From: Saccharopolyspora aridisoli
GTDB lineage: Bacteria > Actinomycetota > Actinomycetes > Mycobacteriales > Pseudonocardiaceae
Length of the DNA: 42,113 nucleotides
Assembly: GCF_004348445.1 (NCBI RefSeq)
Contig: NZ_SMKV01000044.1
Location: 1 to 42,113 of the forward strand
Direction: 5' to 3'
The position numbers and the translations under genes were made by a program. Positions 26,858 to 36,490 of this stretch are shown here, piece by piece (position 1 is the first letter of the stretch; every line of letters starts with the position of its first letter). The notes under the pieces are model-generated. The model had not been told where the DNA came from. It made no database searches and worked only from the letters and a program-made list of their open reading frames with translations.

Positions 26858-26891
26858 CCGCTCAGGGTCCACCGCCCGCACCCCTGAGCGG
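26858..26891. terminator. Terminator-like hairpin after the CoA synthetase gene
   Basis: CCGCTCAGGG (26858-26867) and CCCTGAGCGG (26882-26891) form a perfect ten-base stem around a 14-base loop, 140 bases past the stop of the CoA synthetase gene and before the DasR-type operator. There is no T run. It could insulate the hexosaminidase promoter. Confidence 0.5.
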
Positions 26892-26948
26892 AGCAACCCT
26901 CGACATCTACCAGTCCGATACGACCGTTCGGAGGCTCCCGGCTCACGT

Positions 26949-26964
26949 TTTGGTCTATACCTTT
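26949..26964. promoter_or_regulatory. DasR-type operator (dre) upstream of the hexosaminidase gene
   Basis: TTTGGTCTATACCTTT centres on TGGTCTATACC, one mismatch from the palindromic dre core TGGTCTAGACC bound by the GntR repressor DasR, which is released by phosphorylated aminosugars. It lies about 40 bases upstream of the start codon of a secreted N-acetylhexosaminidase, a classic DasR target in streptomycetes. The dasR gene itself is not in the window. Confidence 0.8.
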
Positions 26965-27000
26965 GTTGGCACCGTTCCCCCGAGAATGGAGCCGACAACG

Positions 27001-28596
27001 ATGAGCGCACGACCCCGATCAAGGGCGGCGAAGGCCGGGCTGGCAGTCGCCGGAGCTCTGCTGGTCGCCGGAACCGCGGTTCCGGCCGGCGCCGATCCCA
27101 CCACCACGGCGGACCGCGCGGCCTCCACGATGGACACCATCGTGCCCGCCCCGGAGTCGGTGAAACCGAACCCGGCGGCCGACTTCGAGCTCACCGCCCA
27201 GACCGCGATCCTGGCACCCGGCGAGGCGGCCGGTGTCGGTGAGTACCTGGCGGGCGTGCTGCGGCCCTCGACCGGCTTCCCCGTACCGGTCAACCCCGCG
27301 CTGCCCGGGACCGGTGACATCGCACTGGCGCTGGACGGAGATCCCGCGCTGGGCCCGCAGGGCTACCGCCTTCAGGTCGCCGACGAGGCGGTGCGGGTGC
27401 ACGCGACCAGCACCGATGGCCTGTTCAACGGCGTGCAGACGCTGCGCCAGCTGCTGCCCGCGGGCATCGAGAGCCCGACCGCGCAGCCCGGACCGTGGAC
27501 GATGCCCGGTGGCGAGATCACCGACAAGCCGCGGTTCGGGCACCGGTCCGCGCAGCTCGACCCGGCGCGGCACTTCTTCACCGTCGACATGGTCAAGCGC
27601 TACATCGACCAGGTCGCCAAGTACAAGATCAACAAACTGCACCTGCACCTGACCGATGACCAGGGCTGGCGGCTGCAGATCAACAGCTGGCCCCGGCTCA
27701 CCGAGTTCGGCGCGCAAACCGAGGTCGGCGGCACGCCGGGCGGGTACTACACCCAGCAGGACTACACCGAGATCGTCAACTACGCCGCGTCCCGGCACAT
27801 GACGGTCATCCCCGAGATCGACATGCCGGGGCACACCAACGCCGCGCTCTCGTCCTACGCCGAGCTCAACTGCGACGGCGTGGCACCGCCGCCCTACACC
27901 GGCATCGACGTCGGGTTCAGCTCGCTGTGCGTGAACAAGGACATCACCTACACCTTCGTCGAGGACGTCATCCGCGAGGTGGCGGCGCTGACCCCCGGCC
28001 CGTACCTGCACATCGGCGGCGACGAGGCGCACTCGACCACCGATGAGGACTACGTGGCCTTCATGTCGAAGGTGCTGCCGCTGGTGGAGAAGTACGGCAA
28101 GAAACCGCTCGGCTGGCACGAGTACGGCAAGGCCGCCCCGAAGGGCGACGCGGTGCTGCAGTTCTGGGGCACCACGAACGGCGATCCGCTGCTCAACGAA
28201 GCCGTGGCACGGGGCAACGAGGTCCTGGCCTCGCCGGCGAACAAGACCTACCTGGACATGAAGTACGACGAGAACACGCCACTGGGCCTGCAGTGGGCCG
28301 GGTTCATCGAGGTCGCCGACGCCTACGGCTGGGACCCGGGCAGCTACCTGCAGGGCGTGCCCGAGGAATCGGTGCTCGGCGTGGAGGCCCCGATGTTCAG
28401 CGAAACGCTGGAGACCTCGCAGCACATCGAGTTCATGGCGTTCCCGCGGCTGCCGGCCATCGCCGAACTCGGCTGGTCCCCGAAGGGCGCGCTGAACTGG
28501 GAGTCGTTCAAGAACCGGTTGGCCGCCCACGGACCGCGCCTGGCGGCCTCGGGTCAGGACTTCTACCGGAGTCCCCAGATCCCCTGGCAGGAATGA
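27001..28596 (+). CDS. Secreted GH20 beta-N-acetylhexosaminidase
   Basis: A 531-residue exported enzyme. ATG 27001 has GGAG nine bases upstream. A signal peptide covers residues 1-31, with the basic 'RPRSRAAK', a hydrophobic core and likely cleavage after 'PAGA'. Residues 45-160 form the GH20b domain; the catalytic barrel follows with 'KINKLHLHLTDDQGWRL', 'IPEIDMPGHTNAAL' and the Asp341-Glu342 catalytic pair in 'HIGGDEAHST'. It releases terminal GlcNAc or GalNAc from chitin oligomers or glycans outside the cell. The DasR-type operator in front indicates control by aminosugar availability. The gene ends before a strong bidirectional hairpin. Confidence 0.94.
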   Translation: MSARPRSRAAKAGLAVAGALLVAGTAVPAGADPTTTADRAASTMDTIVPAPESVKPNPAADFELTAQTAILAPGEAAGVGEYLAGVLRPSTGFPVPVNPALPGTGDIALALDGDPALGPQGYRLQVADEAVRVHATSTDGLFNGVQTLRQLLPAGIESPTAQPGPWTMPGGEITDKPRFGHRSAQLDPARHFFTVDMVKRYIDQVAKYKINKLHLHLTDDQGWRLQINSWPRLTEFGAQTEVGGTPGGYYTQQDYTEIVNYAASRHMTVIPEIDMPGHTNAALSSYAELNCDGVAPPPYTGIDVGFSSLCVNKDITYTFVEDVIREVAALTPGPYLHIGGDEAHSTTDEDYVAFMSKVLPLVEKYGKKPLGWHEYGKAAPKGDAVLQFWGTTNGDPLLNEAVARGNEVLASPANKTYLDMKYDENTPLGLQWAGFIEVADAYGWDPGSYLQGVPEESVLGVEAPMFSETLETSQHIEFMAFPRLPAIAELGWSPKGALNWESFKNRLAAHGPRLAASGQDFYRSPQIPWQE

Positions 28597-28614
28597 GGGT
28601 TTCCCGGCGGTCGA

Positions 28615-28655
28615 GCGCGCGGAACGTCCTTCGCACCGAAGGGCGTTCCGCGCGC
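28615..28655. terminator. Bidirectional terminator between hexosaminidase and the DHB operon
   Basis: A stem of about 18 pairs (28615-28633 with 28637-28655, one G-T wobble) closes a short loop. It sits 18 bases after the hexosaminidase stop and four bases before the end of the aryl carrier protein gene, so it can end both convergent transcripts. Confidence 0.85.
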
Positions 28656-28658
28656 GAC

Positions 28659-28898
28659 TCATCCGTTGACCGCGGGTTCGAGCACCTTCCACCAGTCCGC
28701 GAGGGTCGGGCGTTCGGCGAGGTCGGCGAAGGTGATCTGGACGCCTTGCCGGCGCCACTGCTCGACGAGGGTCATGATCCGCACCGAGTCCAGGCCCCAG
28801 TCGATGAGGTCCTCGTCGTCGGCGAGTTCCGATGGGTCTTCGTAGAGCAGTTCTGCGACCTGCTCGCGGACCGCTTCGAGGGTGAGCTTCTCCGGCAT
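28659..28898 (-). CDS. Stand-alone aryl carrier protein for 2,3-dihydroxybenzoate
   Basis: A 79-residue carrier protein starting at ATG 28898 with AGGAG 11 bases upstream. The phosphopantetheine site is 'DEDLIDWGLDSVRIMTLVE' with Ser38; 'GVQITFADLAERPTLADWWKVL' closely follows the C-terminal ArCP of EntB. It should carry 2,3-dihydroxybenzoate as a thioester after loading by the adjacent AMP ligase and hand it to an NRPS. In EntB/DhbB this domain is fused to the isochorismatase; here the isochorismatase gene ends 32 bases upstream and the carrier is separate. It is the last gene of the operon. The longer frame to 29219 runs over the isochorismatase gene and is not used. Confidence 0.88.
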   Translation of the reverse strand: MPEKLTLEAVREQVAELLYEDPSELADDEDLIDWGLDSVRIMTLVEQWRRQGVQITFADLAERPTLADWWKVLEPAVNG

Positions 28899-28930
28899 GG
28901 TTCGGATTTCTCCTGCTGGGTCGTTCGGGT

Positions 28931-29584
28931 TCAGGCGACTTCGGACTCGTGGGCGACGAGGTCGCGGGACAGGTTGCGGGTGGTGTCGACGACGCCGCAG
29001 TTGCGGGCGGCGTAGGAAACGGCCATGTCGTGGTCGGCGCGCGAGAAGTCGGCGACCGCGTCGGCGACGAAGAACGCCTGGACCTCTTGCTGGAAGGCCT
29101 CCGCAGCGGTCATCAGGCAGCCGATGTGCGCGTAGATGCCGGTGATGATCAGCTGGTCGCGGGCCCACTCCTGCATCCGGCGGCGCAGGTCCGTGCGCTG
29201 GAAAGCGCTGTAGCGCCACTTGGTCAGCTGGACGTCATCCGCTCCGGGCGCCAGCTCGTCGATGATCGCCTCCATGGCCGGGTCGGCGACCCCCGGGCCC
29301 CACCACTCCAGTTGCAGTCCGCGCTGTTGCTGGGTTTGGCCGCCCGGCTGGGCGCAGTAGACCACCGGAACGCCTGCGGCGCGGGCGCGTTCGCGCAGCA
29401 GCGCGATGTTGGGCACGACCTGGTTCAGCGGCTCGGCGCCGGGGGTGAAGGCGTTGACGAAGTGCCGCTCCATGTCGTGGATCAGCAGCACCGCGCGTTC
29501 CGGGGCGGGCCGCCAGGAGACCTTGTTCGCCGGCAGCTCGCCGTCCTGCGGAACGGTGTAGGGTGCGATGCTCGGAAGCGCCAC
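28931..29584 (-). CDS. Isochorismatase (2,3-dihydro-2,3-dihydroxybenzoate synthase)
   Basis: A 217-residue isochorismatase-fold enzyme from GTG 29584 with GGGGGAGG close upstream. The catalytic residues stand in place: Asp37 in 'LLIHDMERHF', Lys122 in 'QLTKWRYSAF' and Cys156 in 'YAHIGCLMTA'. The N-terminal 'SIAPYTVPQDGELPANKVSW' is typical of EntB/DhbB/PhzD. It cleaves the enolpyruvyl group of isochorismate, yielding 2,3-dihydro-2,3-dihydroxybenzoate and pyruvate. Unlike EntB it lacks the fused carrier domain, supplied by the next gene. PhzD-type chemistry is excluded by the neighbouring isochorismate synthase and DHB ligase. Confidence 0.92.
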   Translation of the reverse strand: MALPSIAPYTVPQDGELPANKVSWRPAPERAVLLIHDMERHFVNAFTPGAEPLNQVVPNIALLRERARAAGVPVVYCAQPGGQTQQQRGLQLEWWGPGVADPAMEAIIDELAPGADDVQLTKWRYSAFQRTDLRRRMQEWARDQLIITGIYAHIGCLMTAAEAFQQEVQAFFVADAVADFSRADHDMAVSYAARNCGVVDTTRNLSRDLVAHESEVA

Positions 29585-29623
29585 GGGCCTCCCCCTTCGA
29601 TGTTCTCTCGTGAGAAGTCGTTG

Positions 29624-31249
<1,626 letters not shown>

Positions 31250-31265
31250 GATCGGCTTCTTCCCC

Positions 31266-32537
31266 TCAGACTGCCTGGCTCAAGCCCATCGCGGTGAGCG
31301 CGGTGCGGAACTTCGCGGAGGTCTCGGCGAGCTCGTCGGCCGGGTCGGAGCCCGGAACGATTCCGGCACCGGCGAACAGCCGCATCTCCTGGTCCTCGAC
31401 CTCGGCGCAGCGGATGGCCACCACCCACTCGCCATCGCCGGCGGCGTCGCACCAACCCACCATTCCGGCGTAGTAGCCACGTTCGAACGGCTCCGTCTCG
31501 GCGATGACCTCGCGAGCGCGGTCGATCGGGGCCCCGCACACCGCCGGGGTCGGGTGCAGCGCGTCGGCCAGGTGGAGCGAGGTCGTGGAGCCGTCGCGCA
31601 GCTCGCCGGTGATCTCGGTGGCCAGGTGCCACATCGCGTTGGTGCTGACCACCGTCGGCGCCCGCGGCACGTGCAGTTCGGTGCAGAACGGACGCAGCGC
31701 CTCGGCCACGGCTTCCACCACCACGGTGTGCTCGCGGTGGTCCTTCTCCGAGGCCGCGAGCTCGGCCGCGCGTCGCTGGTCCTCGTCCGGGTCGGTGCTG
31801 CGCGGCCGGGATCCGGCCATCGGGTTGGAGCGGACCTTCCTACCGCGCCGGGACACCAGCAGCTCGGGGCTGGCGCCCATGAAGGTGCGCTCCAGAGGGG
31901 GCTGCGGGCCGTAGGTGTCACGGGTTCCGTCCTCGCCGCGACGCGGCAGGTCGACGGCGAAGGTGTAGCTGGCGGGGTCGGCCATCGCGAGGTTGCGCAG
32001 CACCTCGCGGACGTCGATCGACCTCGCCGAGGTCAGCTCCAAGCTCCGCGCCAGCACGGCCTTGGTGAGGTCACCGCCCTCCATGCGCCGCAGCGCCCGC
32101 GCGACACCGCGCTCGTACTCCTCGGGCTCCGGGACCGGCCGCACGGAGCAGGCTGCGGTGGAGACCGGTTTCCGCTGCGACACCAGGGCGTTCAGCGGTT
32201 CGGCGCGCACGACCTCCTCGGGCATCACCAGGTGCGCGGGCAAGGTGCCGCCGAAGGGCACCGCTCCGACCACCATAGGGTTGCGGCGGCCGAATTCGAC
32301 CGCGCCGTCGAGGAATTCCTGCATCCTGGCGGGTAGGTCCGAGCGCGCGCACTGGGTCTTGGACATGGTGGCACCGACGCCTCGGGTCAGCAGCACCCCG
32401 CGCGGACTGGAGAACAGGAAGGACTGCCCGTGCTCGTAGGCGGCCAGCAGGCGGGCGGCGGCGTCGTCGGCGAGGGCGTCGTCGGCGAGGGCGTCAGCGG
32501 CGGCGTCGATGCGCCCGTCGGTCTCGATCGTGGTCAT
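31266..32537 (-). CDS. Isochorismate synthase (DhbC/EntC type)
   Basis: A 423-residue chorismate-using enzyme. ATG 32537 is chosen: AAAGG lies five bases upstream, and the sequence before it is non-coding in this frame because it overlaps the dehydrogenase gene. Family blocks are '[15 protein letters not shown]' with the general-base Lys, '[14 protein letters not shown]', 'NPMAGSRPR', '[11 protein letters not shown]' and '[18 protein letters not shown]'. It converts chorismate to isochorismate, the first committed step of dihydroxybenzoate synthesis. Near the N-terminus a short in-frame repeat ([10 protein letters not shown]) makes a flexible acidic tail. Salicylate synthases have a similar fold, but the isochorismatase next door fixes the pathway. 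Confidence 0.92.
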   Translation of the reverse strand: MTTIETDGRIDAAADALADDALADDAAARLLAAYEHGQSFLFSSPRGVLLTRGVGATMSKTQCARSDLPARMQEFLDGAVEFGRRNPMVVGAVPFGGTLPAHLVMPEEVVRAEPLNALVSQRKPVSTAACSVRPVPEPEEYERGVARALRRMEGGDLTKAVLARSLELTSARSIDVREVLRNLAMADPASYTFAVDLPRRGEDGTRDTYGPQPPLERTFMGASPELLVSRRGRKVRSNPMAGSRPRSTDPDEDQRRAAELAASEKDHREHTVVVEAVAEALRPFCTELHVPRAPTVVSTNAMWHLATEITGELRDGSTTSLHLADALHPTPAVCGAPIDRAREVIAETEPFERGYYAGMVGWCDAAGDGEWVVAIRCAEVEDQEMRLFAGAGIVPGSDPADELAETSAKFRTALTAMGLSQAV

Positions 32538-32563
32538 GACAACCTTTCGGCGGATCGCGGAGG

Positions 32564-33349
32564 TCAGGCGCGCATCGTGGCGCCGCCGTCGACGTACAGG
32601 TCGTGCATCGTGATGTGCCCGGCCTCGTCGGAGGCGAGGAAGACCACCGCGTTGGCGATGTCGTCCGGGGTGGCGAGCTTGCGCAGCGGGATGCCGGCCT
32701 TGTAGGTCTCCAGCGAGCCGGCGATGACCCGGTCCGGGCCGTTTCCGTCGGTCCACATCCCGCGCTGCATGTCGGTGTCGGTGGAGCCGGGCGCGACGAT
32801 GTTGCAGCGGATGCCGTACTCGGCCAGCTCCAGGCCCAGCGACTTGGTGAACATCGTGGCGGCGGCCTTGGACGCGGCGTAGGCGGCCATCGAGTGGCGC
32901 GGCACGCCCGCGGCGTTGGATCCGACGGTGACGATGGATCCCCGGCGCCGCGAGATCATGTGCTTGGACACCTCCCGGCACATGTTGAACACACCGGTGG
33001 CGTTGACCGCGAAGGTGCGCTGCCACTCGGCGTCGGTGAGCTCCTGCACCGTCGCGACCTGCAGCACGCCTGCGACGTTGGCGAGCACGTCGATGGGGCC
33101 CTGCTCGGCTTCGACGCGTGTGACCACTTCGGTGACCGCGGCCGGGTCGGCCACGTCGGCGCGGTAGGCGCGCACCCGATGCCCTTCGGCGGCGAGCTCC
33201 TCGGCCGTCTCGGCGGCTGTGCCCCCGTTGCGATCCACTGCCGCGACCTCGGCTCCCAGCTCGGCGAACGCTCTCGCCACAGCGGCACCGATCCCCTGGC
33301 CGGCGCCGGTCACGATGGCGACCTCGTCGCTGATCCCCGTACGGTTCAT
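32564..33349 (-). CDS. 2,3-dihydro-2,3-dihydroxybenzoate dehydrogenase (EntA/DhbA type)
   Basis: A 261-residue classical SDR. ATG 33349 is chosen; AAGGGCGAG lies directly before it, and GTG 33361 is the alternative. The NAD motif is '[15 protein letters not shown]', 'NVAGVLQ' follows strand 4, and the catalytic Ser/Tyr/Lys are in 'VTVGSNAAG' and 'YAASKAAA'. '[19 protein letters not shown]' is EntA-like. It oxidises the dihydrodiol to 2,3-dihydroxybenzoate. It is the first gene of the operon, immediately behind a DtxR-type iron box, so the whole set should be repressed by iron. Confidence 0.92.
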   Translation of the reverse strand: MNRTGISDEVAIVTGAGQGIGAAVARAFAELGAEVAAVDRNGGTAAETAEELAAEGHRVRAYRADVADPAAVTEVVTRVEAEQGPIDVLANVAGVLQVATVQELTDAEWQRTFAVNATGVFNMCREVSKHMISRRRGSIVTVGSNAAGVPRHSMAAYAASKAAATMFTKSLGLELAEYGIRCNIVAPGSTDTDMQRGMWTDGNGPDRVIAGSLETYKAGIPLRKLATPDDIANAVVFLASDEAGHITMHDLYVDGGATMRA

Positions 33350-33366
33350 CTCGCCCTTCACTCAAC

Positions 33367-33385
33367 TGAGGCTAGCCTAACCTTC
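33367..33385. promoter_or_regulatory. Iron box (DtxR/IdeR/DmdR-type operator) of the DHB operon
   Basis: On the minus strand the 19 bases read GAAGGTTAGGCTAGCCTCA, matching the consensus TTAGGTTAGGCTAACCTAA at 15 of 19 positions, including the whole AGGTTAGGCTA core. It lies 17 bases upstream of the dehydrogenase start. A second, weaker dyad (CAGGC GAG CCTG at 33388-33398) sits next to it, suggesting tandem repressor binding. Confidence 0.87.
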
Positions 33386-33528
33386 GTCAGGCGAGCCTGA
33401 GTTTAGAACATGAAGCGGACGCGAATCTCCCGCCATTGAGGTGGCATTGATCACCGACGACGCACGGTCAACGGGCGAATCCGCTGCTCGCACGGGAGCA
33501 ACAAGCGGATACCGGACGATCGGGTGGG

Positions 33529-34866
33529 TCAGCGGGCGATTCCGCGGGCGAAGCCGAGTTCCAGCAGGTCCTGCGGACGGAGCCTGAGGTGTTCGGCGAG
33601 TTCGGGAACCTCGGAGGGCGCGCGCTTGAGGATCGCCGCGGCGGACTCCGGGGCGATCACCGCGAAGTAGGCGTCGGCGGTCACCCAGGTGTTCTCGGGC
33701 GCCGCCAGCGCCAGCGCGCCGCCGGAGCCGCCTTCCCCGATGACCAGGGTGGTCACCGGCACGCGAGCGTCAGCGACGGCGCCGAAGACCTCGGCGATGG
33801 CCGGGCCGACACCTCCCCGCTCGGACTCGGCGTCGTTGGCTGCGCCGGGGGTGTCGACCAGGGTGAGCACCGCGATGCCGAGCTGGTCGGCGAGCCGGAT
33901 CAGGCGTGCGGCCGTGCGGAAACCGGCCGGGGAGTTGCGGGCACCGGACTGCGCGGCGAAGGCCACCGTGCGCCCGCCGTGGTCACCGAAACCGCAGATC
34001 ATTCCCTCGTCGCGACCGCCGGCGCGGTCACCGCTGATCTCGAACCTGGCGCTGAAGTAGGCGTCCAGGTAGCTACCGGCGCGGGGACGGTCGGCCGCAC
34101 GAGCTCGCTCGACGGCCTGGATGCCCGTCCCCGGCAGCCGTTCCGCGCCGAGCGCGGCAGGGAGCGGAGCGGGTTCGGGCGGGCGGGTCAGCCGGGCCGG
34201 GTGCAGCAGCGACACCAGCTCGGTGAGCACCCCCGGCAGGTCTGCCTCCTCGACGACGCGGTCCACCTGGCCGTCGGCGAACTTGCCCTCGGCGCGGAAG
34301 TCCTCGCCGTCCTCCCCCGCCGAGCGCACGCGGGCGCCGCCGAAGGAGATGCGAGCACCCGGGGCGGCCAGCACGACGTCGGCGGCCGCGCCCATCGCGG
34401 CCCACATGCCGCCGGTCGTCGGATCGCGCAGCACGGCGACGTGCGAAATGCGGTCCTGCCTGGCCAGCTGGCACGCGCTGGTGATCGCCTGGAGCTGCTG
34501 CAGCGCGCGGATGCCCTCCTGCATGCGGCTTCCACCGGAGGCGATCAGCGAGATCACCGGGAGCCGCTGCTCGCGGGCGTGCTCGAAGGCGGCCACGATG
34601 CGCGCGCCGGTGTCCTCACCGACCGAGCCGCCGAGGAAGGCGAAGTCGAAGGCGATCAGCACGGCCTCCCACTCACCGAGCCCAGCCCGGCCGCACAGCA
34701 CCGATTCGTCGGTGTCGGAGCGGCCGGACGCGCGGGCGCGCTGGTCGGCGTACCCGGGCCAGTCGAGCGGGCCGTCGGCGCTGGTGCGCCGCGACGGCGG
34801 CTCGAACTCCACGAAGCCCTGGCCGATGCTGTCGACCAGCGCGCGAACCGCGCTGTGCTCAGCCAT
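33529..34866 (-). CDS. Fused acyl-CoA carboxyltransferase (AccD-AccA type, beta-alpha) without zinc ribbon
   Basis: A 445-residue protein from ATG 34866, overlapping the stop of the malonyl-CoA synthetase gene by eight bases. The N-terminal half is AccD-like, with the oxyanion loop 'IASGGSRMQEGIRALQQLQ' and 'DPTTGGMWAAMG'. The C-terminal half is AccA-like, with 'LVDTPGAANDAESERGG' and 'VIGEGGSGGALALA'. The four-Cys zinc ribbon that normally opens AccD is absent. No biotin carboxylase or carrier gene lies nearby, so it either borrows these elsewhere or works on a different carboxyl transfer. Coupling to MatB suggests a role in setting malonyl-CoA levels. Its direction (making or consuming malonyl-CoA) cannot be read from sequence. 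Confidence 0.85.
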   Translation of the reverse strand: MAEHSAVRALVDSIGQGFVEFEPPSRRTSADGPLDWPGYADQRARASGRSDTDESVLCGRAGLGEWEAVLIAFDFAFLGGSVGEDTGARIVAAFEHAREQRLPVISLIASGGSRMQEGIRALQQLQAITSACQLARQDRISHVAVLRDPTTGGMWAAMGAAADVVLAAPGARISFGGARVRSAGEDGEDFRAEGKFADGQVDRVVEEADLPGVLTELVSLLHPARLTRPPEPAPLPAALGAERLPGTGIQAVERARAADRPRAGSYLDAYFSARFEISGDRAGGRDEGMICGFGDHGGRTVAFAAQSGARNSPAGFRTAARLIRLADQLGIAVLTLVDTPGAANDAESERGGVGPAIAEVFGAVADARVPVTTLVIGEGGSGGALALAAPENTWVTADAYFAVIAPESAAAILKRAPSEVPELAEHLRLRPQDLLELGFARGIAR

Positions 34867-36310
34867 TTCCCGGCCCCTGCAGGACCTTCTTCTGGACCTT
34901 GCCCATCTCGTTGCGCGGCAGCGCGTCGCGGAAGCGGACCTCGCGCGGGCGCTTGTGCGGGGTGAGCAGCCGGGCCACGTGGTCGACCAGCTCGGCGTCG
35001 GCGACCTGCTGGCCGGGGGCGAGCACCACCCAGGCGATGATCCTCTCCCCCAAGTCGGCGTCGGCCTCCCCGGTGACGGCGACCTCGGCCACCGCCGGGT
35101 GCTCCAGGAGGCAGTTCTCGATCTCGCCCGCGCCGATCTTGTAACCGCCGCTCTTGATGATGTCGGTGGCCTTGCGACCGACGATGCGGATGTAGCCGTC
35201 GGGAGCGCGGGTGGCCATGTCGCCGGTGCGGAACCAGCCGTCGGCGAAGGCGGCATCGGTGGCGTCCGGGCGGTTGAGGTAGCCGCTGAACAGGTTGGCG
35301 CCGCGCACCAGGATCTCGCCGACGGTCTCGTCATCGCTCGTGGTGATCTCAGCGCCCTGCTCGTCGACGAGCTTGAGCTCGACGCCCGCGAAGGGCTTGC
35401 CCACGTAGCCGGGGCGGCGGTCGCCGTCGGCGCGGACACCGCAGTTCATGATCGTTTCGCTCATGCCGTAGCGCTCGACGACGCGCTGGCCGGTGAGCCG
35501 CTCGATGCGCTCGTGCTCCACCGCGGGCAGCGCCGCCGAGCCCGACACCAGCAGGCGGGCCTTGCCGACGGCCTGACCGATCTGCGGGTCGTTCTCGGCG
35601 TCCTCGGCGAGCCGGTGGTACATGGTCGGGACGCCGAACATCATCGTGGCCGGGCCGGAGAGCTCCTCGGCGATCGCCTTCGAGGAGAACTTGCCCAGGT
35701 GGTGCACGGCTCCGCCGAGGCGGACCGGGCCGAGGGTTCCCAGGATCAGTCCGTGCACGTGGAACAGCGGCAGCGCGTGCGCCAGCACGTCGTCCGAGGT
35801 CCACTCCCACGCCTCGGACAGGGCGTCGAGGTTGGCGCTCAGCGCGCGGCGGGGCAGCACGACGCCCTTGGGCGGGCCGGTCGTGCCGGAGGTGTAGACG
35901 ATCAGCGCGGGCGCGTCGTCGTCAGCTTCGGCGGGCAGCTCGCCGCCACGCGCGGTCACGTCGATCTCGGCGACCTCGACGTCGCCGAGTCCGGCAGGCG
36001 GGGTGAAGCCGGGTTCGGCGAGCAGCAGTTCGGGCTCGCTGTCGCCGAGGATGTGGGCGAGCTCCCGCTCCCCCACCTTCGGGTTGATCGGCACCACGGC
36101 GACCCCGGAGCTCAGGCAGCCGATGACGGCCGCGGCGGTCTCCAGCGCATTGGTGGCCCACACCGCGATGCGGCGCTTCCCGGCGACGCGCTCGGCGATC
36201 GCACCGGCGAGACCGGCCAGTTCCCGGTATGTCAGGGCCCGCGCGCCGAAACGCAGCGCCTCGGTGTCGTCGGGTTGGCGCAACTTCGGGAACAGCACCT
36301 GGTCGGCCAT
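34859..36310 (-). CDS. matB: Malonyl-CoA synthetase (MatB-like acyl-CoA ligase)
   Basis: A 483-residue ANL enzyme from ATG 36310 with GGAGG five bases upstream. The P-loop is 'VYTSGTTGPPKGVVLPRRAL'. 'HALPLFHVHGLILGTLGP' and 'RYGMSETIMN' match MatB, as does 'GRKATDIIKSGGYKIGAGEIE'. The C-terminal catalytic Lys is in 'LPRNEMGKVQKK'. MatB activates malonate, and often methylmalonate, to the CoA thioester, an extender unit for fatty-acid or polyketide synthesis. It is the first gene of a two-gene operon with the carboxyltransferase and is divergent from a FadR-type regulator, which probably controls it. The longer frame upstream runs antisense through that regulator and is not used. Substrate choice is inferred from motifs. 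Confidence 0.88.
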   Translation of the reverse strand: MADQVLFPKLRQPDDTEALRFGARALTYRELAGLAGAIAERVAGKRRIAVWATNALETAAAVIGCLSSGVAVVPINPKVGERELAHILGDSEPELLLAEPGFTPPAGLGDVEVAEIDVTARGGELPAEADDDAPALIVYTSGTTGPPKGVVLPRRALSANLDALSEAWEWTSDDVLAHALPLFHVHGLILGTLGPVRLGGAVHHLGKFSSKAIAEELSGPATMMFGVPTMYHRLAEDAENDPQIGQAVGKARLLVSGSAALPAVEHERIERLTGQRVVERYGMSETIMNCGVRADGDRRPGYVGKPFAGVELKLVDEQGAEITTSDDETVGEILVRGANLFSGYLNRPDATDAAFADGWFRTGDMATRAPDGYIRIVGRKATDIIKSGGYKIGAGEIENCLLEHPAVAEVAVTGEADADLGERIIAWVVLAPGQQVADAELVDHVARLLTPHKRPREVRFRDALPRNEMGKVQKKVLQGPGNG

Positions 36311-36490
36311 GGCCACCTCCGGGTCCTCACCGGGCAATTTCTCACCGGCGGACCCGCACCGCCCGGCGAGCCGGCTCGGGCAGTGGTCCACTGGCTGATC
36401 CAACTTTTGCCGTCTGGGACGGAACGAGTCAAGAGGATGTGGCAGAATTGGCTCAGCCAGTTTGCCTCTTTCCGATCCAGGAGCGCGCCG
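36311..36490. promoter_or_regulatory. Palindrome-rich divergent control region between matB and the GntR gene
   Basis: Four dyads are packed into 180 bases: CAGTGG-T-CCACTG (36381-36393), CCGTC-TGG-GACGG (36410-36422), TGGCT-C-AGCCA (36449-36459), and long inverted arms CTGGCTGATCCAA (36391-36403) with TTGGCTCAGCCAG (36448-36460). The half-site TGGCT recurs. This is what a dimeric GntR/FadR regulator controlling two divergent promoters would need. Core promoter elements could not be fixed. Confidence 0.6.

Noticed and set aside
32430..32537. In-frame repeat [10 protein letters not shown] at the isochorismate synthase N-terminus, considered as a sequencing slip
   Set aside because: The repeat keeps the frame and sits in a non-conserved flexible tail, so it needs no correction.
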